Source of the DNA: Spirochaetales bacterium Spiro_12
GTDB taxonomy: Bacteria; Spirochaetota; Spirochaetia; Treponematales; Rectinemataceae
Assembly (NCBI GenBank): GCA_001603165.1
Contig: LVBN01000101.1
Coordinates: 1-53,744 of the forward strand
Length of the DNA: 53,744 nt
Reading direction: 5' to 3'
This document shows positions 1 through 8,631 of this stretch, piece by piece (the first letter of the stretch is position 1; each line of letters starts with the position of its first letter). Below the pieces are notes generated by a model. That model ran no database searches, was not told where the DNA came from, and was given only the letters and a program-made list of their open reading frames with translations. A program made the translations under genes and the position numbers.

Positions 1-1
1 G

Positions 2-43
2 AAGACGATTCAGAGCCGCCTCTCGGGCGATTTCGATCGATGA
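2..43 (+). CDS. 3' end of an upstream gene, cut by the window edge
   Basis: The frame beginning at base 2 is open to a TGA at 41-43 and encodes a short hydrophilic tail ending in Gly-Asp-Phe-Asp-Arg. The stop overlaps the ATG of the permease gene as ATGA, the same coupling seen between most genes here. In iron-chelate and cobalamin operons the gene before a FecCD permease is usually the periplasmic binding protein, so that is the likeliest identity. Thirteen codons cannot prove it. Confidence 0.35.
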   Translation, partial: KTIQSRLSGDFDR

Positions 44-1044
44 AGCCCCCGAGGGCGAGAAAATCTTCCCTTGCCCTGCTGTTCGTAGGCGGCGCCCTCG
101 CCGCCGGGCTTTGCCTCTACCTCCTGGCGGGCCGCTACCCGCGCCCGGGCCTTTTGAACCCATTCACCCTCGGGCGGGACGACATAGCGATGAAAGTGCT
201 CCTTTCCCTGCGCCTGCCCCGGGCCTTGGGCGCCCTCCTTTTAGGCGCGGTGCTCGGCGGCTCGGGCGCGGTCTTCCAGAGCATTTTCGGCAACCCCCTG
301 GTGGACGCTGGTTTTTTAGGGGTATCCCAGGGAGCGGCTTTCGGAGCCGCCCTTGCCCTCCTGGTCGGCGCCGCCGGCTTTTACGCCGTGGCCGGGCTTT
401 CCTTTGTCTTTGCCATGATCGCCCTCTGGATCAGCCTGGGACTTTCCAAAGCCTTTACCTTCGGCGGCCAGGTTTTGCGCCTGCTCCTGGCAGGGCTGGC
501 CGTATCAGCCTTTTTCTCCGCCCTCCTCGGGGCGGTCAAATACGCCGCCGACCCGCTGTCCCAGCTTCCGGATATCGTATTCTGGACCATGGGATCCCTC
601 TCCCCCATGAGCTGGCAGCGGCTTAGGTTTGTTCTGCCCCCCTCCTCGGCGAGCTTGATTCTTCTGCTTCTCCTGCGCTGGAGGGCCACCCTCCTTTCCC
701 TGGACGACTCGGTGAGCCGCTCCCTCGGCCTTAGGTCGGAAACCGAGCGGGCCCTCTTGGCCGCCCTCGCGGCGGTCGGCGTTGCCACGGTCACCGCCGT
801 CTGCGGAATAGTCTCCTGGGTCGGCCTTGTGGTGCCCCAGCTGGTGCGCCTGAAAGCCGGGGCCGACGGAAGATCCGCCATCCCCCTCTCCATGGCGGGA
901 GGGGCGCTTTTCGTTCTCGTTTCCGACGGTATCGCCAGGCTGCTCTTTCCCGGCGAACTGCCTCTGGGAATCGTCACCTCGATTCTTGGCGCCCTCGCCT
1001 TCGTTCTCCTCCTTACCCGGAGAAAGATGGAGCTGCTGCGATGA
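40..1044 (+). CDS. FecCD-family ABC transporter permease (iron-siderophore/heme/cobalamin type)
   Basis: The 334-residue protein is almost wholly hydrophobic, with an N-terminal helix at about residues 10-30 and many further segments, as in BtuC/FhuB/FecC permeases of about 320-350 residues. Family hallmarks are visible: the NPLVDAGFLGVSQGAA stretch near residues 85-100, and a late GLVVPQLVRLKAG segment matching the cytoplasmic loop that contacts the ATPase. It would form the inner-membrane channel for a ferric chelate, heme or corrinoid. It overlaps the ATPase gene downstream and an unseen gene upstream by ATGA. The substrate cannot be read from the sequence. Confidence 0.9.
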   Translation: MKPPRARKSSLALLFVGGALAAGLCLYLLAGRYPRPGLLNPFTLGRDDIAMKVLLSLRLPRALGALLLGAVLGGSGAVFQSIFGNPLVDAGFLGVSQGAAFGAALALLVGAAGFYAVAGLSFVFAMIALWISLGLSKAFTFGGQVLRLLLAGLAVSAFFSALLGAVKYAADPLSQLPDIVFWTMGSLSPMSWQRLRFVLPPSSASLILLLLLRWRATLLSLDDSVSRSLGLRSETERALLAALAAVGVATVTAVCGIVSWVGLVVPQLVRLKAGADGRSAIPLSMAGGALFVLVSDGIARLLFPGELPLGIVTSILGALAFVLLLTRRKMELLR

Positions 1045-1805
1045 GCCGCCTTGAGGCCCAGGCTGTTTCCTTTTCCTGGCCCGGCAGGGGAGAGCTGCTC
1101 TCGGAAGTCTCCCTCTTTCTGGGGGCAGGAAGGATTATCGCGATTCTCGGCGCCAACGGGGCGGGCAAGACAAGCCTCCTTTCGGTTCTCGCCGGCAGGC
1201 TGCGGCCCAATCGGGGGAGGGTGCTGGTCGAAGGCACCCCCCTCTCCTCCTTGTCTCCCAGGGAAATAGCCCGCAGAATAGCCTTTCTTCCCCAGATCGA
1301 ACGGCTGCCCTTCAACTATCCCGTTCTGGACTTCGTGCTCCTCGGGAGGGCTCCCCATATCCCCCCCCTTTCGCTTCCCGGGGAGGAGGATTATCGGGCC
1401 GCGCGGAGCGCGCTGGAAGAGGTTGGGGTCGCCGGACTGGGGGAGAGGGGGGCAGCGACACTCTCGGGCGGGGAATTCCAGCTTGTCCGGATCGCCCGCT
1501 GCCTCGCCCAGGAGGCGGAAATCCTGCTGCTGGACGAGCCAAGCGCCCTCTTGGACCCCGCCCACGCCGCCTCGGTGGCTCGACAGCTTTCAGCCTTGGC
1601 GAAAAGCGGGAAATCGGTGCTCATCACCACCCACGATATCGGTCTGGCCTATTCCGTGGCGGATACGATCATCCTCTTACACGAAGGAGCGGTCCTCGAT
1701 TCGGGGCCGGCGGAACGTCTCTTCGATTTGGGAACCTTGAGAAAGGCCTTTGGCGCTGAGTTCGCCCAGATATCCCTGCCGAGCGCCTACTCGCCAAGGT
1801 CTTGA
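1041..1805 (+). CDS. ABC transporter ATPase of the FecCD system
   Basis: This 254-residue nucleotide-binding protein has a Walker A motif (GANGAGKTS, about residues 36-44), the signature LSGGEFQLVRIARCLAQ, Walker B with catalytic glutamate (ILLLDEPSALLD) and the switch histidine (TTHD). Order and length match FepC/BtuD/FhuC. Its ATG overlaps the permease stop (1041-1044), so the two proteins are probably made in stoichiometric amounts and assemble as an importer. It ends five bases before the stop of the convergent lipoprotein gene. No regulatory site is visible inside the window because the operon promoter lies to the left. Confidence 0.93.
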   Translation: MSRLEAQAVSFSWPGRGELLSEVSLFLGAGRIIAILGANGAGKTSLLSVLAGRLRPNRGRVLVEGTPLSSLSPREIARRIAFLPQIERLPFNYPVLDFVLLGRAPHIPPLSLPGEEDYRAARSALEEVGVAGLGERGAATLSGGEFQLVRIARCLAQEAEILLLDEPSALLDPAHAASVARQLSALAKSGKSVLITTHDIGLAYSVADTIILLHEGAVLDSGPAERLFDLGTLRKAFGAEFAQISLPSAYSPRS

Positions 1806-1810
1806 ATCTT

Positions 1811-3469
1811 TCAGGGTACGATTTCCCAGGCCAAGGCAATATCATAGTTTTTCCCGTTCTCCGAAAGACCCAGGCTTAGCTTTTCCGCCTTTGGGATTTT
1901 CAGACCCAGCTCGAAAATCCCCTCCTGGTTTTTAAGAAGGGGGATGAAGGTATCGCCGATTATCAGCGCGGCGTCCCGGCTTTCCGGGCTTTTATACGAA
2001 AAGAGAATCTCGCTTCCCGCCTTGAGCCTTCCTGCCAGGGGGGACAGGAGGGAGTCGGCGGACGAGTTCTGGTACCGGGCATAGACAGCGGGGTAGCCCG
2101 GGAATTGGGCGGGGGCATGGTTGATCAGTTTCAGGCTAAGGACCTTCTTTAATGGCCCCAGCGGGTAGCCTGCCCCGCGCAGGAGTTCGATGACCCTTTG
2201 CCGCTGCCCCTGGTCGAAGGGATCCTCCACGTAGAGGTAAGCCCGCGGAGTGGCGATTTTCCTGAAATGAGACAGGATTTCCGCCCTGCCGGCCTGGTCG
2301 AGGGCTATGAGCGCTTTTTGCTCGAACTTCGCTGCCTCGATTAGGTAATCGATTCGTTCCTCGCCGGGGTTTTTCGCGTACACCTCGAAGCCGTAGTCGC
2401 CCTTCGAGGGGAGGGAGGCCAGAAGCCGCCGCCGCCCGGGAGCCGGCCGCTGGATAAAGACAGCCCCGGGGACCTCCCTGCCCGCGGCGTCTATGAGGAC
2501 CCCCTCCAGGATTATATCCCGGGCGCCTGAGGAGATATCCAGGCTGAAGGAGCCCCGGGTCCGGATCGCCCAGGCAGGGGCGGGGGAGGTCAGCTCGAGG
2601 CCGTAGGAAAAAAAGTCGTTCTCCAGGTCGGGAAGCGCCAGGAACTCCTGGCCTGTTATGGGGGAGGGCAGGAGCTGCTGCCAGGCTTCCTTCGGAAAGC
2701 GGGAATAGATGCTTCGCGCAGGGTCGATAAAGAGATTGTCGGTGGAGTATTTTTTTACGAACACCCAGTCTTCCACATAGCCTGCGTCGAAGGTGGTATC
2801 CACGATGTACCAGCGCCCGAGGATCTGCGCCAAATTCCAAGCGTGGGAATTATCCTGGCCAAATCCGCGGACGTCCCGCTGGTTCTTTATATAGCCGGAT
2901 ACCGTGATACAGGGAATGCCCGCCATCTCGGCCATGGCCTGGAAGAGCCGGGCGTAGCCCGAGCACAGGGCCTTTCGGCTACCCAGAACGGTCTGGATGT
3001 CCTGGTTCACCGCCACGCCGCTTTTCAGCATGGCGACGTCGTAGGCTATGGTCGCGCAGATCCAATCGTGAATCAGCTTTACTTTCGCAAAAGGATCGGC
3101 CTCGCCTTTGAGCAGGGTTTGGGTGACAAGGCGAAGTCCCTCCCGGGCAGAATCGGGATATGCCGCGGTGATGCCCGGGCCGGCCTGGATTTTCGCCCGC
3201 GGATCGATCCTGCCGCTCCGGTACGGTTTTAGCGAAACCGGGGGGCGCTGTACGGCGCCGGAAGCTGCTGTACCCGAAACCGGCGCCGCGTTGAAAGGTT
3301 CCGCGCCTGCCGGCGCCGGACCTGTGGCCACCGTCGTGGTCGTGTTCGGGCCAGGCGGCAGGGATCTGGGGGGACGGAGTCGTTCCAGGAGGCTGCAGGA
3401 ACCCAGGGCGAGCACCGCGACCAGCAAGAGCGAAACTGGGGGGCGGCGCTTTTCTTGGCGTCCGTTCAT
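1811..3469 (-). CDS. Lipoprotein with a transglutaminase-like domain
   Basis: The 552-residue protein starts with a basic N-terminus, a hydrophobic core and a lipobox (Leu-Gly-Ser-Cys25), so it is probably an envelope lipoprotein. A Pro/Thr/Ala-rich linker follows to about residue 80. Residues 130-230 form a transglutaminase-like (microbial TGc) domain with the triad Cys169 (ALCSGYARL), His209 (SHAWN) and Asp224 (VDTTFD). The roughly 320-residue C-terminal part is unrecognised, probably beta-rich. Such proteins are usually peptidases or amide-cleaving enzymes of the cell surface. It starts 16 bases after ygeW stops and could be the last gene of that operon; a link to purine breakdown is not established. 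Confidence 0.8.
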   Translation of the reverse strand: MNGRQEKRRPPVSLLLVAVLALGSCSLLERLRPPRSLPPGPNTTTTVATGPAPAGAEPFNAAPVSGTAASGAVQRPPVSLKPYRSGRIDPRAKIQAGPGITAAYPDSAREGLRLVTQTLLKGEADPFAKVKLIHDWICATIAYDVAMLKSGVAVNQDIQTVLGSRKALCSGYARLFQAMAEMAGIPCITVSGYIKNQRDVRGFGQDNSHAWNLAQILGRWYIVDTTFDAGYVEDWVFVKKYSTDNLFIDPARSIYSRFPKEAWQQLLPSPITGQEFLALPDLENDFFSYGLELTSPAPAWAIRTRGSFSLDISSGARDIILEGVLIDAAGREVPGAVFIQRPAPGRRRLLASLPSKGDYGFEVYAKNPGEERIDYLIEAAKFEQKALIALDQAGRAEILSHFRKIATPRAYLYVEDPFDQGQRQRVIELLRGAGYPLGPLKKVLSLKLINHAPAQFPGYPAVYARYQNSSADSLLSPLAGRLKAGSEILFSYKSPESRDAALIIGDTFIPLLKNQEGIFELGLKIPKAEKLSLGLSENGKNYDIALAWEIVP

Positions 3470-3485
3470 GGCTCGTCTGAGGGTT

Positions 3486-4700
3486 TCAGCCCTCGAGGAT
3501 TCTGGGAGCGTTCCGCGCCAAGGCCGCCTCGAGTAGAGCCGCAGGGTCCTTGAATCTGCCTAAAAGAATCATCGCGGCGATGATATAGGGCTTGTAGCTG
3601 GCCTCCAGATAGGTATCGTCCCTGTAGCGGTCGAAGACCTGGGCGGCAACCTCGCCCGCATCGCAGGAAACGCCGGTGATGTCCGCCGGCAGGCAGTGCA
3701 TGTACAAGCCCTGGCCGTATTTGGGATCGCGCTTGCCGGTGAGCCTCATCTTCTCTTCGGTGCATTCCCAGTCCTTATGCTTGGCGTTGTCGGCCAGACA
3801 GGACTTTTCCAGCTCCTTGAGCCCGGCATGATCCCCCTTATGGAGCAGGGGAACCCGCTTGAGCATGACATCGTAGGGAGCCCAGCTCTTGGGATAGACG
3901 ATGTCGGCGTCCTTGAAGGCTTCGTCCATGGAATGGCCGATGCTGAAGGATCCACCCGATTCCCTGGCCTGGCGCCTTGATGTCTCGATCACCTCGGGGA
4001 GCAAATCGTAGCCCGCCGGATAGGCCAGGGATATTTCCATGCCGAAGCGGCTGGCCAGGCCGATCACTCCCTGGGGTACCGAAAGCGGCTTGCCGTAGGA
4101 AGGCGAATAGGCCCAGGTGACCGCGATTTTCTTGCCCTTGAGCTTGTCCAATCCGCCGTAATAGTGGGAAAGGTGGAGAAAGTCCGCCATGGTTTGGGTG
4201 GGGTGATCTATGTCGGACTGAAGGTTGACGATGGTGGGTCTTGAAGGCAGTACTCCCGAAGCCACGCCTGAGTCCAGGGCCTTGGCGATTTCCCGTTGGT
4301 AGCGGTCGCCCTCGCCCAGGTAGATATCGTCCCGTATGCCGATGGCCTCGGTAAGGAAACCGATCATGGTGGCCGTTTCCCGCACCGTTTCGCCGTGGGC
4401 CAGCTGGCTCTTGCCCTCGTCCAGGTCCTGGACGTAGAGCCCCAAGAGGTCGCAGGCCGAGGCGAAGGAAAAGCGGGTGCGGGTGGAGTTGTCCCTGAAA
4501 TTGGATACCGCTATGCCCGAATCCCATATCCGCGGGCTGATGTTGCGCTTCCGCATGGCCTGCAGTATGTCGGCCACCAGGAAGGTCGCCTGTATCTCTT
4601 CCTCGCTCTTTTCCCAGGTGAGAAAGAAATCCTTGCCCGCCATGGCCGTTTTTTTGGATGCCAGGGAATTGATAAGCGCTTCGATGCCTTTTCTGTCCAT
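3486..4700 (-). CDS. ygeW: YgeW-like knotted carbamoyltransferase
   Basis: This is a 404-residue member of the aspartate/ornithine carbamoyltransferase superfamily, of the YgeW type found in urate-degradation clusters. The carbamoyl-phosphate motif STRTR is at 72-76, HPTQ at 166-169 and HCLPAD at 335-340. YgeW is required for anaerobic urate breakdown in gut bacteria, probably moving or phosphorolysing the carbamoyl group of a ureido intermediate so that carbamoyl phosphate can yield ATP; the exact substrate is inferred. A longer frame begins at 4733. I chose the ATG at 4700 because GGAGG lies six bases upstream of it and the extra 11 residues are unlike the family. xdhD ends 114 bases upstream. 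Confidence 0.9.
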   Translation of the reverse strand: MDRKGIEALINSLASKKTAMAGKDFFLTWEKSEEEIQATFLVADILQAMRKRNISPRIWDSGIAVSNFRDNSTRTRFSFASACDLLGLYVQDLDEGKSQLAHGETVRETATMIGFLTEAIGIRDDIYLGEGDRYQREIAKALDSGVASGVLPSRPTIVNLQSDIDHPTQTMADFLHLSHYYGGLDKLKGKKIAVTWAYSPSYGKPLSVPQGVIGLASRFGMEISLAYPAGYDLLPEVIETSRRQARESGGSFSIGHSMDEAFKDADIVYPKSWAPYDVMLKRVPLLHKGDHAGLKELEKSCLADNAKHKDWECTEEKMRLTGKRDPKYGQGLYMHCLPADITGVSCDAGEVAAQVFDRYRDDTYLEASYKPYIIAAMILLGRFKDPAALLEAALARNAPRILEG

Positions 4701-4814
4701 TTCAATCCTCCGCGAAGATTTTGTCAAAGCCATAAGGCCGGCGCAAGTGGCTTCGCTTTCGCGCGCCCAAGCCTCCGTCGCCTGAAGAGGGAAGAAACAC
4801 GATCGCCGGTTCGA

Positions 4815-7685
4815 TCAACCAAGAGAGTCTAGGGCCTTCAATATGCGTTCCGGGGTGAAGGGCCATTCCCGCATCCATACGCCGACGGCGTCGTGAATGG
4901 CTATGGCTATGGCCGGTGCGGCCCCGTTCATGGAAATCTCGGAGACACTCTTGGCGCCGAAGGGACCTACCTCGTCCTCCACGGGCAAGAGTTCGACATG
5001 GAGATCCTCGGGTACCTCCGAGGCCATGGGGATCTTGTAATCCAGAAAGCGGGGATTGAGGCAGCGGCCTTTCTCGTCATAGAGCATTTCTTCGTAGAGG
5101 GAATGTCCGATGGACTTGAGCACGGCGCCGTAGATTTGTCCCTTGGCCAGGGCCGGGTTGATGGGCGTGCCGCAGTCCTGGTAGGCGTGGTAGCGCTGGA
5201 CCTTCACTTCGCCGGACCGCCGGTTTACCGCCACTTGGACAAAGTGCGCCCCGTAGGGAAAGGCGGCGTGGTCGGTCTTGAAGCCGCCGAAACCCGTAAG
5301 TTCCGAATGCCCTTCGCCCTGAACCGATTTCCTGCCCAACTCGGCAAGGCTGATTCTGCCCTTCCTGCCTGCCACCATGCCCCTGTATTCGATCCTGAGA
5401 TCTTCGGGCGCCTCATCCAACAGGACGGCGGCGGCTTCGAAAACCTTGCGCCGCAGGTCCTCGGCGGCCCGCAGGGCCGCCCCGCCGGAGAAGTAGGTCC
5501 CCGAGGAGGCGTAGGCCCCCTTGTCGAAGGGGGTGAGGTCGGTATCGCCCGAGACGACAGTTATATCGGCCATATCCAGACCGAGGGTTTCCGCCGCGGT
5601 TTTCGCCGTCACCGTGTCGAGCCCGGTACCCAGGTCCGCGCCTCCTGAGAGCATCAGAAGAGTGCCGTCGGAGAGCAGCCGCAGCTCGGCGTTGGCGGCG
5701 TCCAGGCCGGGGAGGCCCGAGCCTTGCTGGATAATCACCGCCCCCCGCCCGGTTCGCCAATCGGGCCCCGGGGCTTCGGGCCTTGGCGCATCCCAGCCGA
5801 AATTCTTCCTGCCCCGGGCTATCATTCGGTCCAGTCCGCAACGCCCCAATGTGACAGGGGCCCCTTCCCGGCCTTCGCCCAGGCTTTTGAGTATTTCGAT
5901 GGTCGTGCCCGAATCCACCCGGTTTTTCTCGATGAGTTCCAGCTGGTCGATGCCCAGCTCGGCGGCCAGCTCGGCCAGGGCTGTCTGGAGGGCGAAGGAA
6001 CCCTGGGGTGCGCCATAGCCCTGATAGGCCCCGGCGGGGGAAAGATTGGTATACCAGGAACGGACCTGGAAGCCCGCGTTCCCGCAGACCAGGAGAGGCA
6101 GGCTCTTGGATATGGCGTTCATCGGCACGGTGAGGCAATGTTGCCCATAGGGGCCTGTGTCGGCGTTCAAATCCATTTTTATGGCGGTGAGCCTCCCGTC
6201 CCGCTTGGCTCCGAGGGTCACCCTGATATCCATCGAATGTCTGGTTCGGCTTGCCGTGAATTCCTCTTCCCTGCTGAGCCGGTAGTAAACGGGCTTTCGG
6301 GTTGTCCATGCCAGATAGCCCGCCAGATCCTCGACGACAAGGTCTTGCTTGGCGCCGAAGCCGCCTCCGACCCGTTCTTTTATCACCCTGATTTTGTTCT
6401 CCGAAATGCCCACCACCCGGGCGACGATGCGCCGGACGTGCCAGGGCACCTGGGTGGAGGCATGGAGCACCAGCCGCCCCGCATCGATCCTGGCCAGGAC
6501 GACGTGGGGCTCCAGGGGGGTGCACTGAACCCTGTTGGCCCGATAGCTTCGTTCCAAGACCAGATCGGCCTCGGCCAAGCCCTTCGCGATGTCGCCGATT
6601 CCTCCGGAGGCCGAGGCCGCCAAATTACGGTGGGGATCGGCGTGGAGACTGAATTGATAGATAATCCCATCGTCCCTGCCGTCGCCCTTTACCGATATGC
6701 CCTCGGGCACCTCGCCCGAGGCGTAGGATACGGCGCCCGAATGTATCACCGGAGCGCCCTCGGTTTTGGCCTGGGCGATGGACAGCACGGGCTCCAGGGG
6801 CTGGTATTCCACCTTGATTTTTTTGATAGCCATCTCGGCTATTCCGGGGCTTTCGGCCAGAACCGCCGCGACCCTGTCGCCCACATACCGAAGCTTGCGG
6901 GGGAACAAGGCTTGATCGTAGGGAGATGGTTCGGGGAATCCCTGGCCGGCGCTGGTGTAGAGGGTCCGCGGGGTATTGAGGTGGCTTACGACGGCCACCA
7001 CGCCGGGCATGGCTTCGGCTTCCGACGTATCGATAGCCTTTATCCAGCCGTGGGCGATGGGGCTGCCCAGCACCTTGAGCCAGCAGACATCCTGGGGCAA
7101 CCTGTCCTCCACAAAGGCCCGTTCGCCTTGGACGAGCATCTGGGCGTCCACCTTTTCCCTGTCCTTGCCCACGTGGCGCAGATCGGGCCTGTATTCCTCC
7201 CCCGCCGGCGCCGCATAGCCGGGATCGGAAAGCCTGGCCGCCGCCAGATGAACCGCTTCGAAAAATTGCTTGTAGCCTGTGCACCGGCAGAGGGTGCCCG
7301 AAAGGGCGTCGGCTATCTGGGCATCCGTGGGCTTTAGGGACCTGGAAAGGAGTTCCCGCGCCGCCAGGACAACAGCGGGTGTGCAGTAGCCGCACTGGAC
7401 GCAGGAGCTGTCGATAAGGGCGCGCTGTATGGTTCTGAGAACCGGGTCTTTGTCGAAATGCTCGACGCTGATGAGAACCCTTCCCTGGGCTTCGGGGGCG
7501 AGAATCATGCAGGAGTTGACCAAACGGCCGTCCAGCAAGACCGCGCAGAGCCCGCAGGAGCCTTCGCCGTCGCATCCTTCCCGCAGGGAAACCAGGCCTG
7601 CGCGACCGAGGACAGTCTTGAGGGTTTCGCCGGGCGAGCATTCCAGCCGCTGGGGCCGGTCGTTGAGCATGAAAGAGACTGTCAT
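4815..7685 (-). CDS. xdhD: XdhD-type molybdenum hydroxylase (fused 2Fe-2S and Mo-binding subunit)
   Basis: The 956-residue protein has the length of E. coli XdhD. Residues 1-150 carry two [2Fe-2S] clusters (Cys38, 43, 46, 59; Cys98, 101, 133, 135). Residues 170-956 are the molybdopterin domain with GGGFGAKQ (440-447), YQGYGAPQ (554-561) and the catalytic glutamate 916. By alignment with bovine xanthine oxidase, the purine-binding Glu802 is Gln447 and Arg880 is Gln555. It is therefore probably not a classical xanthine dehydrogenase, and belongs with the selenium-linked molybdenum hydroxylases of urate-degradation clusters. Its ATG overlaps the FAD-subunit stop. FAD is supplied by that separate subunit, as with YgfM. 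Confidence 0.92.
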   Translation of the reverse strand: MTVSFMLNDRPQRLECSPGETLKTVLGRAGLVSLREGCDGEGSCGLCAVLLDGRLVNSCMILAPEAQGRVLISVEHFDKDPVLRTIQRALIDSSCVQCGYCTPAVVLAARELLSRSLKPTDAQIADALSGTLCRCTGYKQFFEAVHLAAARLSDPGYAAPAGEEYRPDLRHVGKDREKVDAQMLVQGERAFVEDRLPQDVCWLKVLGSPIAHGWIKAIDTSEAEAMPGVVAVVSHLNTPRTLYTSAGQGFPEPSPYDQALFPRKLRYVGDRVAAVLAESPGIAEMAIKKIKVEYQPLEPVLSIAQAKTEGAPVIHSGAVSYASGEVPEGISVKGDGRDDGIIYQFSLHADPHRNLAASASGGIGDIAKGLAEADLVLERSYRANRVQCTPLEPHVVLARIDAGRLVLHASTQVPWHVRRIVARVVGISENKIRVIKERVGGGFGAKQDLVVEDLAGYLAWTTRKPVYYRLSREEEFTASRTRHSMDIRVTLGAKRDGRLTAIKMDLNADTGPYGQHCLTVPMNAISKSLPLLVCGNAGFQVRSWYTNLSPAGAYQGYGAPQGSFALQTALAELAAELGIDQLELIEKNRVDSGTTIEILKSLGEGREGAPVTLGRCGLDRMIARGRKNFGWDAPRPEAPGPDWRTGRGAVIIQQGSGLPGLDAANAELRLLSDGTLLMLSGGADLGTGLDTVTAKTAAETLGLDMADITVVSGDTDLTPFDKGAYASSGTYFSGGAALRAAEDLRRKVFEAAAVLLDEAPEDLRIEYRGMVAGRKGRISLAELGRKSVQGEGHSELTGFGGFKTDHAAFPYGAHFVQVAVNRRSGEVKVQRYHAYQDCGTPINPALAKGQIYGAVLKSIGHSLYEEMLYDEKGRCLNPRFLDYKIPMASEVPEDLHVELLPVEDEVGPFGAKSVSEISMNGAAPAIAIAIHDAVGVWMREWPFTPERILKALDSLG

Positions 7686-8476
7686 AGGCGCCGCTCCTTG
7701 AGAGAGCCGAGCAGATCGGCTAGAAGCACCGCGGCGCGGCGCCGCTTAAAGGCGGCGCTGCCCCGGAGGTCGTCGATAGGCGAAAAGAAAGCCTGGGCCA
7801 TTTCTTCGAGTTCGGCCCTGGGCGGGAGCGGCTTACCCTCCAGCGAGGCTTCCAGGCCAGGGTAGCGCTGGGCATGGGCGGAGAGCCCGCCCAGGGCCAC
7901 CCGCAGATTGTCCAGCCTGCCGGCCCCCAGGTCGGCCCGAACCGCGCAACCGATGAGGGCCAGATCGCAGGCGCTGCGGGAGTACCTGCCGTAGGCGAAA
8001 CTGCGTCCCGCCGGCAGGGGGAACTCCACCGCGGTGATGATACCCGGCGGCTCTTCTCTCCAGCGTTGTGCTGGAATGGGGTCGGAGCCCGCCCGGTGAT
8101 AGATCGCCTCGGCGACGAGGAAAAAGGGCAGAAGACTGGAGCAGGACCTGTCGGCGCCGATGTTGCCTCCCACGGTGGCCCGGTTTCTCACGTTTCTGTT
8201 GGCCATGCCCAGAGCGGCTTGCCGCAGGGCTTCCGGAACGAGGCTCGAGTCGGCCAGGCTCTGAAAGCAGATCCCCGCGCCGATTATCAGGCTGTCCTTC
8301 CTGCGCTCGATTCCCTGGGGCAGAAGGGAGGATATGGCGATCGCCGATATTGCCCTGTCCTTGAACTGGGGACTCAGGAGATAGCTTCCCCCGGCCAAAA
8401 GACGAGCGTCCTTTTCCCGCCCGAGAAGCCCCAGGGCTTCCTCTAAGGTTTCTGGTCTATAATACGCTTGTACCAT
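7682..8476 (-). CDS. ygfM: FAD-binding subunit of the molybdenum hydroxylase (YgfM-like)
   Basis: The 264-residue protein belongs to the CO-dehydrogenase/xanthine-dehydrogenase medium-subunit family. It shows both FAD signatures: LLAGGSYL at about residues 26-33 and RNRATVGGNIGADRS near residue 100. The C-terminal third is the small CODH medium-subunit C domain. E. coli YgfM has 259 residues. The open frame runs up to 9274, but that extension is the shadow of the neighbouring deaminase gene. The ATG at 8476 has AAGGAAGG four bases upstream and starts exactly at the family's N-terminus. It is coupled to xdhD by a 4-base overlap, so the two likely form one enzyme that passes electrons from molybdenum through 2Fe-2S to FAD. 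Confidence 0.9.
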   Translation of the reverse strand: MVQAYYRPETLEEALGLLGREKDARLLAGGSYLLSPQFKDRAISAIAISSLLPQGIERRKDSLIIGAGICFQSLADSSLVPEALRQAALGMANRNVRNRATVGGNIGADRSCSSLLPFFLVAEAIYHRAGSDPIPAQRWREEPPGIITAVEFPLPAGRSFAYGRYSRSACDLALIGCAVRADLGAGRLDNLRVALGGLSAHAQRYPGLEASLEGKPLPPRAELEEMAQAFFSPIDDLRGSAAFKRRRAAVLLADLLGSLKERRL

Positions 8477-8631
8477 CTTTCCTTCCTTGGCATCGGCACA
8501 ACTTTGGCGGCAGGAGCTTGGCGCCTCCGCGTTCCCCCGCCCTCGCAGTCGCCACCCCGGTTGCCTATACCATTGCCTCGGTCGCCCCGGTCGAGGATAA
8601 CGCCAGCGCGGCGCTTTCGCGGCTGTGCCGC

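Noticed and set aside
381-1565. A 394-codon open frame on the - strand opposite the FecCD permease and ATPase
   Set aside because: Its composition is Arg/Pro/Ser-rich without domains, while the + strand genes carry full ABC motifs.
5724-7337. A 537-codon open frame on the + strand opposite xdhD
   Set aside because: It has no ribosome-binding site or recognisable domain and lies entirely over a well-conserved gene; long antisense frames are expected in G+C-rich DNA.
8477-8631. Possible small gene in the 155-base spacer between the deaminase and the FAD subunit
   Set aside because: No start codon with a ribosome-binding site and no conserved-looking peptide on either strand.
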